Source: Duodenibacillus massiliensis (lineage in GTDB: Bacteria; Pseudomonadota; Gammaproteobacteria; Burkholderiales; Burkholderiaceae_F). From it: 64,000 nt of DNA. Position 1 is the stretch's first letter. The number at the start of each line of letters is the position of its first letter. The stretch lies in contig NZ_LT635861.1 of NCBI RefSeq assembly GCF_900128485.1, forward strand, positions 358,972 to 422,971. Direction: 5' to 3'. Under the pieces are notes generated by a model. The model was not told the DNA's origin, searched no databases, and saw only the letters and a program-made list of their open reading frames with translations. Made by a program: the position numbers and the translations under genes. Shown here in pieces: positions 19,488 to 27,900 of the stretch.

Positions 19488-20761
19488 TGGATTCAGCAGT
19501 AAAGTCCTCGCAGATTGCAGCGCTTGATATCGGTACCGCCAAAATTTCCGTGGTGGTGGCCGACGTTGACGACACGGGCGAGATCCGTGTGGTCGGCATC
19601 GGCAAGGTGGAAGCCTTGGGGATTTATGACGGCAGCATTCAGGACGTGGAGCTCGCCGTTGACTCAATCCGCAAGGCTGTTGCCGAAGCCGAAGCAATGA
19701 GCGGGCGCAAGATTACGACCGTGTCGGCGGCATTGACCGGAAAGTATCTGCATTCCGTGAACCGCAAAGGGCGTCTTGTGCTGCGTGAAAATGAAGTGAC
19801 GGCGCAGGATGTGCAGCGCGTCACGCGCCTGGCGATGGCTTTTGACCCGAAAAACGACAGCAGGGGCCGGGGTGACGATGACCGCGTGGTCTCGCACCTG
19901 GTGAAGGGATATACGCTTGATAACGACACGGCAACGCTTATTGCCGATCCGGTCGGCATGTCCGGTAACGTCATTCACGCGCATGTGCATCTCGCGGTCG
20001 GTTCGGAATCGATCGTGGCAAATCTCATCCGTTGCATCCGCCGCGCGGGGCTTGACGTGGAGGCGCTTATTCTTCAGCCCTGGGCGAGTGCAGCGAGCTG
20101 CCTGACGCCCACGGATAAAGAGCTCGGCGTCATCATGATGGATTTCGGCGCGGGCTCGGTGGACCTGGCTTGCTACGAGCGCAGCCGGATAGAAAAAACA
20201 GAAGTGATACCCGTGGGTGGCAATCTTTTTACCCGCGATATTGCCGGGGTTCTGGGCTGCTCCCTGGATGATGCCGATGACCTTAAGCCCGCGTATGCGC
20301 ATATCGGTATGAGGCCCGGTGATGACTATGAAACAATCCGTTATGTCTGTGAAGCCACGCGGGAAGAAAAGGTTGTCCCCTGCCGTAAGCTCGTGGAAGT
20401 CGTGACCTGCCGCGCCGAAGAAATTCTCAAAGTGATCCGCGACCGGTTTCTTGCACCGGAAAACTGGCTGCAGAGAGCGGCCGGGGGCATTGTGATCACA
20501 GGAGGCTGTACGCGGATGCCGGGTTTTGCCGAGCTTGTCGCGAAGGTGATGCAGCTGCCGGTCCGCTTAGCCTCTCCGGGACACAAGGAAGGTAACGGCA
20601 GCGAAGATCTCATCGGGGTTGAGGATTCAACCGCGATCGGCGTGATTATTGAGACCGTGCGGCGCCGCCGCTTAAGCGGCAAGGCCCGTGCGGCGGACGG
20701 ACATCTCGGCGGCTTTATGGCCGGTTTCAAGCGGATGATCTTCGGCGACTTTTCCGGCTAG
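19487..20761 (+). CDS. ftsA: Cell division protein FtsA
   Basis: Actin-like ATPase that tethers FtsZ filaments to the membrane and recruits the divisome. It shows the actin-fold phosphate loops (ALDIGTAKISVVVADV and MMDFGAGSVDLACY), the 1C-domain region after the first loop and IVITGGCTRMPGFAEL. The C-terminal GFMAGFKRMIFGDFSG is an amphipathic membrane-targeting helix. The ATG at 19487 overlaps the ftsQ stop; a TTG one codon earlier is less likely. Product 424 aa. In most relatives ftsZ follows at once; here it is 18 kb away. Confidence 0.97.
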   Translation: MDSAVKSSQIAALDIGTAKISVVVADVDDTGEIRVVGIGKVEALGIYDGSIQDVELAVDSIRKAVAEAEAMSGRKITTVSAALTGKYLHSVNRKGRLVLRENEVTAQDVQRVTRLAMAFDPKNDSRGRGDDDRVVSHLVKGYTLDNDTATLIADPVGMSGNVIHAHVHLAVGSESIVANLIRCIRRAGLDVEALILQPWASAASCLTPTDKELGVIMMDFGAGSVDLACYERSRIEKTEVIPVGGNLFTRDIAGVLGCSLDDADDLKPAYAHIGMRPGDDYETIRYVCEATREEKVVPCRKLVEVVTCRAEEILKVIRDRFLAPENWLQRAAGGIVITGGCTRMPGFAELVAKVMQLPVRLASPGHKEGNGSEDLIGVEDSTAIGVIIETVRRRRLSGKARAADGHLGGFMAGFKRMIFGDFSG

Positions 20762-20762
20762 C

Positions 20763-20799
20763 GGAAAAAAATAAACCCGAGTCGGCAACCGACTCGGGT
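20763..20799 (-). terminator. Intrinsic terminator, minus-strand reading
   Basis: A perfect 11-bp stem (20775-20785 with 20789-20799, loop CAA) is bordered on its left by an A-rich run. Read on the minus strand this is a GC-rich hairpin followed by a U-tract, so it best fits termination of the minus-strand AlpA-like gene. Read on the plus strand there is no U-tract after it, so termination of the ftsA transcript here is uncertain. Confidence 0.75.
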
Positions 20800-20903
20800 C
20801 AGGAATTATGGGGTGAGATGCACCCCGCACACTCAATGTGTGCGCACCTATTTCGATGATTCCTCCTGTCTGAGGTCTTTTCGAGGTGCTTTTGTGATGA
20901 GCG

Positions 20904-21140
20904 CTATGCGCTTTTTGGTTCGGTCGTTGTCTGCTGACCGGCGGCTTCCGTCAGGTAGCCGAGTCCGTCCACATACTTGCGGATGTCTTCCCGTTTCCAG
21001 TTGAGCTTAGCGGAAAATCCTTCAACCGGTTTCGGGAAGCGGGTCTTGTCCGAGTACCGGCGGCGCTTGAACGTCGTGACGGAAATTCCCATGAAGGCGG
21101 TTGCGGCCGCTTGGTCCATCAGAAGTGTTGTGTTATCCAT
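20904..21140 (-). CDS. AlpA/excisionase-like small DNA-binding protein
   Basis: A 78-residue protein (MDNTTLLMDQAAATAFMGISVTTFKRRR...) with a predicted winged helix-turn-helix of the AlpA/excisionase type: D-Q-A-A-A-T-A-F-M-G-I-S-V-T-T-F-K-R-R-R reads as helix-turn-helix, followed by FPKPVEG and a second basic helix. Such proteins regulate integrases or prophage genes. The ATG at 21140 with GGAG upstream is preferred over an extension to 21158. It lies between ftsA and a phage-derived pseudogene on the other strand, which supports a mobile-element origin. The class is inferred from the motif alone. Confidence 0.65.
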   Translation of the reverse strand: MDNTTLLMDQAAATAFMGISVTTFKRRRYSDKTRFPKPVEGFSAKLNWKREDIRKYVDGLGYLTEAAGQQTTTEPKSA

Positions 21141-21261
21141 GGCGGTGGCTCCAGTCAATGTTGTCGTTTTGCTGTTGAACTGCTCGTTTCAGTTGTTCGT
21201 CCGTGTAGGCGTATCGCCCGTCCTTTCCCCTTGTCAGATGCCGCATCGCATAGAACTCCAT
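21133..21261 (-). CDS. Small phage-type ORF, 42 aa, function unknown
   Basis: A 42-codon frame begins MEFYAMRHLTRGKDGRYAYTD and ends just inside the start of the AlpA-like gene, an overlap typical of compact phage operons. It is rich in charged residues and has no recognisable domain. Its 5' end overlaps by two bases the 5' end of the opposite-strand phage pseudogene. It is listed because of its arrangement; coding status is unproven. Confidence 0.3.
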   Translation of the reverse strand: MEFYAMRHLTRGKDGRYAYTDEQLKRAVQQQNDNIDWSHRHG

Positions 21262-22623
21262 GACAATTCGTGACGGCGCTGAGGCTATGTACGAATTCAT
21301 GGGCCGCACGGGCGCTATGCGGTTTGATCGTATTGCCGGCATCGCCTCCGTTGCTCGCAAGCCGACGGCTCAGCAGTTGGCCATACTCGGGCGTAGCTCG
21401 AAGGGCGGGTATTTGGCCCTGTCACTCAATACGCCGGAAGGGCGCATTGTTGATGACACAGAGTTTGATTCCGCTTCGCCGCGGCTGATTGAAGACTTCT
21501 TTGCGCAGGCGCAGGAAAAGGCTGATCGTGGCGTGGCAGGTGCGTGGGCGCCCCGTGGCAAGGCGAAGGCCGGTAGCCGCACGTCTGAAGTGACGGAAAC
21601 GCTTTCCACGGATCCGCAGATCGGTGCATCTTTCCGCACGTTGACAGACGCGGGCGCGGTGAACGTCGTGGACACTGTAGACGATTTGCCCACCGAGATT
21701 CGCAGTCAAATCGATGACACGGAACAAAGTCGGTCTCCGATGAAGTCGCCTCGCGCCGATATTAAGCGCGGCCTCAATGCGATGGCTCGACTCATTGCGG
21801 ATCACAAGACGCCGTACCGTGCAATGTTCCGACAGGGGCTTGGGTGGGTTGATTTTGAGTACGGCTCTGAAGGTTCGGAACGTATTAAGGGCAACGGCTC
21901 TCGCAAGGGCGCACAGGGCATTATCCACATAATGGAGGCACGTTACCGTAAAGACGGCTACAACGAAAAACAGATCGGTGACTTGCTGGATGATGCGGTC
22001 TACGCCATTGCCGAAGGCCACGAAACCTCCCGTCTCAATAAGAGTGGGGGTCACTTAAACGTTACGATTGAGAACTTCCGGAACGGAAAGACAACGCGCG
22101 TTGCGCTCACGAAGACGCCAAGTAGCGACGCTTGGGTGGTGACAGGATTCCATGTTGATGGGCTTGTTGCGACAGGTGCCACTAGAAAGGGTGATGGCAA
22201 TGCTAGCGCTACGCATCAACGGCCTACACTCAGTCGTCCGCAGAAGGGAGCTGTCGCAACAGACTCGGTTCTTATTTTAGGGAATCGTGTGCTTACGATC
22301 AAGCATTCCGACAACGGCGACATCCAGGGGGTGTGTATGACCCGGCTTCCGGAAAGTCCTATCTCATCGCCTCGAACCTCTCGAAGGACACGGCAAAAGG
22401 TGTGTTCCTCCATGAGGTCGGCGTGCATATGGCGGCCGACGGTTCCGGCCGCGCAGCTATGGAGCCGCTGATTGCCCGGGCCGCTCAGATCGTGATTAAC
22501 GGAGCGTCCAACGGTGACGCCACTGCCAAGGCTGTTTTACAGCGTATGGAAGACGCGGGGCTTATTGAAACAGTCGGCGGCCGCAAGAACATCAAGAAAG
22601 CCCAGGAAGAAGAGGCCCGGTAG
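21260..22623 (+). pseudogene. Phage large polyvalent protein remnant: barnase-like RNase plus HExxH domain, frameshifted
   Basis: Two overlapping frames form one broken gene. The first (21260 to about 22330) begins MTIRDGAEAMYEFMG and contains, at about residues 195-305, the pattern QGLGWVDFEYG ... GIIHIMEARY ... LLDDAVYAIAEG ... TRVALTK ... AWVVTGFH. I read this as a phage barnase/EndoU/colicin-E5-like ribonuclease domain (PBECR type). The second (about 22330-22623) reads VYDPASGKSYLIASNLS then FLHEVGVH, a HExxH zinc-peptidase signature. The frames join exactly if one GT is removed from the GTGTGT at about 22329-22336. The C-terminus runs into an IS3 fragment. Such multi-domain proteins occur in prophages and conjugative elements; domain names are from motif memory. 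Confidence 0.7.
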
Positions 22624-23210
22624 ATGTCATTGTCGACGTCTACAGCCGCATGGTTGTGAGCGCCAGGGTATTCGAGGCTGATAATGCCGACTTCGCCGCG
22701 CGCTTTCTCGGGGATGCCTTCAGGCGATACGGAATCAAGCCCGGACAGCTTGTCGTGCACTCAGACAATGGTGCGAGCATGAAGGCCGCTCCCACTTTGG
22801 CTTTGCTTGAGAAAAACGGAATTACCTTCTCGCACAGTTGTCCGCGAATCAGCAACGACAATCCGTATTCGGAGTCCTTCTTCCGTGCGCTCAAGTACAG
22901 CGGCGATTAACTGTACCACCGTGACGGCTTCGACAATGCTGAGGAAGCTGAGCAATGGGTGCAGGGCTTTGTAGACCACTACAACGAGCACCACAGACGC
23001 CGCGGCATCCGCATGGTAACGCCGGGGCAGCGCTATCGCGGCGAGGACGCGGAGGTGCTGCGCCGACGCAGGGAGACGATGCTGGAGGCTCGCAGACGCC
23101 ATCTGGAGCGCTGGATCACCGGGAGAGTGCTGAACTGTACGCCGATCAAAGAGGTGTGGCTTAACCCCGAAAATGGGCAGTTGGAGGAAAAGCATGCCAA
23201 GGCAGCTTGA
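22624..23210 (+). mobile_element. IS3-family transposase (OrfB) remnant with nonsense codon
   Basis: A 5'-truncated integrase-core (rve) fragment. The frame reads DVIVDVYSRMVV (first catalytic Asp), LVVHSDNGASMK (second Asp) and NDNPYSESFFRALKY (catalytic Glu), the DDE pattern of IS3-family OrfB. An in-frame TAA at 22908 interrupts KYSGD-stop-LYHRDGFD; the same frame then continues through EAEQWVQGFVDHYNEHHRRRGIRMVTP to the normal C-terminus at 23210. No OrfA and no 5' part of OrfB are present, so it cannot transpose by itself. The left junction falls at the end of the phage pseudogene. Confidence 0.85.
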
Positions 23211-23492
23211 ACAAACGCCCCGCTGTTGCTGCAACAGGGCGTTCAACGGTTTCCCGCGGGCCTCAGGCTCGGACTCCTCCTGCTGAGATTTCTTAACCGC
23301 GTGAACGGTGTTCTCAAACTCGTGAACACCCCCGTTTCTTACTTTCGTGAACGGTGCAGCACAGCTGCATCAAAGGTTTTTCTACGGGCTAAAAAACTCT
23401 AGGTGAATCCGCCGGAGGCGGAGGGGGCAGAGCCCCTCAGAACTCACACATATAAAAATTTGTAAATTAGAGGAAAGAAGACTTGACATCTA
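23211..23492. other. Non-coding stretch behind the IS3 remnant with stem-loop and short direct repeats
   Basis: No gene is seen. A stem-loop lies at 23214-23243 (AACGCCC pairing with GGGCGTT around a CTGTTG/CAACAG inner stem). Three copies of CGTGAAC follow at 23300, 23321 and 23346, the first and third extended to CGTGAACGGTG. These may be remains of an insertion-sequence end. The stretch ends in AT-rich sequence where the flavoprotein pseudogene begins. Confidence 0.5.
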
Positions 23493-24642
23493 CCGGGTCT
23501 CTCGGGAATTGTCGCGGCGCTCGCAGCCCGGGAGCGCGGTGCGCAGGTTCTTCTGATTGATAAAGCCCGCAAAGATATGCGCGGCGGTAATTCTCGCGTC
23601 TGCCGTGGGTCTTTTCTGATGCCAAAGGACAAAAGCCCCGAAGCGCGGACTGCCTTTATTGAAGATGTCGTCAAAAAGTCAATGGGCGGCGGACGTACGG
23701 ATCTCTACGAAGTGCTCGCCGATCAGATTCTCGATGCCGTGGCCTAGGCTGAAAAGCACGGCGCCCGGTTTGAGCCCTGGCTGCAGCAGTCTCCCTGGCG
23801 GCTCGGAGTGCGGATTGCCTCGCCGGGCCAGTACCGCTGGATGCCCAAACTGCTCGAGACACTGCACACGGCTTATGAAAAGGCGGGGGAAAAAGCACTG
23901 TATCAGACAAAAGCAGTGCGGCTGCTTGTCAACAGTAAGGGCGCAGTCTGCGGCTGCCGTGTAAAGACCCGAAAGGGTCTGGTCGATATTGAGGCGAAGG
24001 GCGTGGTGCTTGCCACCGGCGGCTACTCCGCCAACCGTGCGTTACTGGAAGCGGCACATCCGGGCGGCGCTTTGTGGATGAATCGATCGGTTACGCTGCC
24101 TTCGGCAAAGCGACCCTGAAGCAGCCTCAGCAGCAGGTGGCGCTCATTTTTGACGAAAAGACGCGTCAGGCGGAAAAGCGTATCGGTATGTCGATGACGC
24201 TCTTTGAAAAGGCGGGCGGCGGTCTTATTACCGCGGACGGAATCGACGATCTGGCTGTTAAGCTCGGCGTCCCGGCGGGGGTTTAAAGGAGACGGTGCAA
24301 TCCTTTAACGCCAAGGTGAGGGCAGACGGTACGGCGCCTGAAGCCGTGCCTCCGAAATCCCATCTGGCGGCCAAACTCGACATGAAGGGCAGGCTCTACG
24401 CTTTTTATCCGCTGACTCCTTCCATCACCATGGTTTACGGGGGACTTACCATCGACACGAAGGCCCGCGTCACCGCGCAGGACGGTGATGTGATGCGCGG
24501 ACTGTATGCGGCGGGTGAAACCGTGAACCTCTACTATATGGACTATCACGGCGGCGGCATTTTGTCGCAGTGCCTGGCTTTCGGTCGCGTGGCCGGAGAG
24601 GGTGCGGCAAAGCTTGCCGGGCACGGAGGGCGAGTGTTTTAA
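23493..24642 (+). pseudogene. FAD-dependent flavocytochrome c / fumarate reductase-like flavoprotein, inactivated
   Basis: Remnant of a fumarate/urocanate-reductase-like flavoprotein. Homology starts inside the FAD-binding fold (GLSGIVAALAARERGAQVLLIDKA), so the N-terminus and signal sequence are missing. Further pieces are GVVLATGGYSANRALLE, VDESIGYAAFGKA, YPLTPSITMVYGGLTID and GLYAAGETVNLYYMDYHGGGILSQCLAFGRVAGE. Inactivating changes: TAG at 23745, a frameshift near 24074, and a second at the G5 run near 24280, where one more G restores the frame. Three lesions plus the truncation make it a clear pseudogene. Sutterellaceae carry many paralogues of this family. Confidence 0.85.
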
Positions 24643-24708
24643 ATATCGGTGATGTAACACGTAGCAGCGGGCGTAAAGCACGTCACTCTGACATCTGTTT
24701 ATCGAAGA

Positions 24709-24740
24709 CGGCGCGGGTAAAACCGCGCCGTTTCCGTTCT
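24709..24740 (+). terminator. Intrinsic terminator
   Basis: A hairpin ACGGCGCGG / CCGCGCCGT with a GTAAAA loop is followed by TTCCGTTCTT. It lies about 70 bp after the flavoprotein pseudogene and would end its transcript before the autotransporter promoter region. Confidence 0.7.
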
Positions 24741-24999
24741 TAGAAAACTTTATTTCATTTTTGACGAAAAACCGATCACATTTCCGGGTGACAATCCGGC
24801 CGAAAAACTCAAAACGTTGTAAAAGAACAACAAAAAATAAATTCTTTTAGCAAAAAACGCCGAAAAGTATAAGGGAATACCCCCCCCCCTGTAGACAAAT
24901 GCAGAAATTCTTATTCTGCGAATGTACCGCCTCGATAGGCGGGGGTGCATGCGTCCGAAAGATGCGTGCAGAAAAACGAAAATTTTCGGAGTTTTGTAA
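24741..24999 (+). promoter_or_regulatory. Autotransporter upstream region with C10 homopolymer and leader hairpins
   Basis: No gene is present. AT-rich sequence leads to a possible -10 TATAAG at 24868-24873; about 6 bp further on is a run of ten C (24880-24889), 110 bp before the autotransporter ATG. Leader hairpins follow: GCAGAA/TTCTGC (24901-24919), CCGCCT/AGGCGG (about 24927-24942) and TGCATGC/GCGTGCA (about 24946-24971). A GGAG lies about 8 nt before the ATG. The -35 is not convincing. Poly-C tracts in promoters or leaders of surface genes can cause phase variation; that is inference here. Confidence 0.55.
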
Positions 25000-27900
25000 A
25001 TGAACAAATCTTTTAAGGTCGTCTTCTCCAAGGCGCGTTCCGCGCTGATGGTCGTCAATGAAGCGACTTCTTCCGTTCAGGCCAAGGGCACAAAGACGGT
25101 GATCGCAGCAGCCGCTGCCGCGATGCTCGCCGGCGGTGCTGTGGCCGCCGAACCGACAGGCACCGATGCAATTATCGGCAAAGATGCCTCGCTGACAGTG
25201 GGTTGGGTCGTCGACAGCACTAATGCACAAAATAGTGCCATTAAGACGACGCACACCGGCCTCGTTGATGAACACAAGTCCGGCTATACGGCTGATGCGG
25301 CTCTCACGGGTAAGAATGTGAAGCTCATGGGCGGCAAGCTCGTTGTGACGGCCACTGGAAACAGTGGCGCATCGACTGGTTACTCTCAGACTGTGACCGC
25401 CATCGGCAGCGGTACGATCGAACTGACGGCCAACAACGGCGCAGACACGAAGAAGCAGGACGCAACGGTCACCTACAACAGTGCTGATGCCGTCGGCGTT
25501 GTGACTGATCAGACTAAGAAGACCTACGGTGATGTCACGGTCAGCTTCAAGAAGAATACCGGCACCGCAGCAGAGACTGGTGAAAAAGCTGTTTCTCAGT
25601 TGGTTCAGGATGCAAGCCAGACGGGTCATTTTGTCCTCGGCCATAAGGCTGACTCCACCGTGCGCGGTGACGGTTCGGCTGTCGTGACGCTGGACGTTGA
25701 AGCCGGTGCCAATGCGCAGGTTGCTGCTGCATCGAACAAGAACATCGACCTCGAAAATGTTGTCTTCACCAATAACGGTGAACTGACTCTCTCCGGTACC
25801 GCAGTTAACTTCAAGTCCGATTACGCCGCTCAGAAGGGTACGCTGAAGGTTACCGGTGCTGCCACCTTCACGGATGCAAGTCTGAACGGTACGAATGTTT
25901 TGGTCGGTACAAAGCCGGCCGACGATAAGCTCACCTACACAGAAACCTTCGCTGATGCCCTGACGGTTACCGGTGTGGGCGAAACCCTGACGGCAGACGT
26001 TTTGACGGTTAACGGCATGGCAGCGAAGGTATCCGGCCAGGCTGTTGCCACCGTCGGTACGGTTAATCTGCTTGGAAATCAAGCTCTGACGTTCGGCGCG
26101 CTGACAGATGCGACAGCTGTTTCACACACGATTACCGCTCTTAACCTCACGGGCGCTTCCGGCGGCTTGGTCGTCAACGCTCACAACACAGTGACCGGTG
26201 ATACGGTCGTTGCCGCTAAGACCGGCAACAAAATCACCAACAACGGCTCTGTGAACTACAAGACAGTGACTGTTACGGCCGGTGATACGGTTGACAGCGT
26301 TGGCCTGTCGGTCGAAGGCAGCGGTAGTCACACCTTCGGTGCCGTGACGGTGGCGGGCTCTGCCAAGGCTGGCGCCACAATGACGGTTGCGGGCGGTCAG
26401 GCTGCCATTGACACGCTCACGATTTCTGGTATTTCCCTGGGTAAGGAAGGTTCGTTTGAGATCAATGACACCGCCTACACTGCTCACACTCCCGTGAAGT
26501 ACACGGTTGACGCGAAGACGGTTGATGTTCAGAGCTTCGGTCAGCTCAATCTTACCAAGGGTTCACTGAAGGCCGGCACGATGACCGTAGCCAAGGATGG
26601 TAAGGTTGAAACTGCCGCCGCTCAGGTTGCTCAGATCGGCTCTCTCACCAATGCAGGCACTGTCACGCTGAACGGTTCTACCACGGTCGGAGACCTGACA
26701 AATACCAATGCGCTGAACGCAAGCGGCGCTCTGACGATTGAGGGTACGGCTTCCAACTCCGGCGCCATTATTGGTACCAATATCAGTGTGAATGGCGATC
26801 TCACCAACACTGGCCGGATCAACATCGATACTGATGGTGCTCCGACCAGTGGCGATACAGCGCTCACCGTTGCCAAGGGCGGCAAGCTCACTACCAAGAT
26901 CACCAAGTCTTATGGCGTCGGAACTACGACCATTCAGGGTACGTTCAATCTGACGGAACTCAACTCCCACGTTGATCCGACGACCGCTGATACGGCTCCG
27001 GCTGATCAGCTGCTGCTCACCGGCAATATGACGCTTGACGGCGGCCTCGTGACCTTGAGAGATCAGGAATTCACGGGCAATGTCCAGCTGGGTTTTAAAC
27101 CGGGAGCGACGATTCTTCCTGCTACCCTGACGGTTAAGGGGGATCGTAATTATGCTTCTCAGCAGATTACCTTCTATCCGGATGGGACTGGTGCGAGCGG
27201 TTCTGAGCTGACCCTTGATACGACTTATACCGGAACCTACACGGTTGGTAAGCTTGATGCTAAGGGTGCTAAGAGTGTTGCCGTTGACGGCGGCACGCTT
27301 GCCGTGACCGATAAGCTCACCACCGGTGCCACTCCTGCTGTCACGGTCGGTGCCGGCGGCACGCTCACTGTGACAAATACCGCCATCGGCCTTTCTGTGA
27401 AGGACGGTGCCGCTGTATGGGATAAGGAAGGTGAGACGGGCCATGAAGCCGTGTGGTTTAACGGTCTTGGTACAAATGCCGGTAAGGTGGTTGTTACCGG
27501 TCTGACGGGTGAGATTACACAGACTGCCCTGACGGACGCTTCCTCCGGCCTGGCCGCCAAGCTTGGTACTTCAGTCGGCAGAAGCAACTCCGCCGGTGCT
27601 CTTCTTGACCTGGGTGCTCTGAAGATCAAGAATCTTTTCGGAACCGATGGAACCATCACAGCTGCCACGGCTGCCAGTTTGGCTGGCGTTGTGACGGATG
27701 ATACGAAGGGTGGCGTGGTTTCCGGTGTCACCAATGAGTCGCTGATCGGCGAATACAAGGCCTTGAAGCTCAGTGACAATACGGATACGTACGACGTTAA
27801 GGGCAAGCTGGTGCTCAACAACACCGGAAAGGTCATCACCTACGATACGACCGGTGCTTCCGCAACCAAGGATAATTTGGCAAAGGTTACGCTCGCTGCT

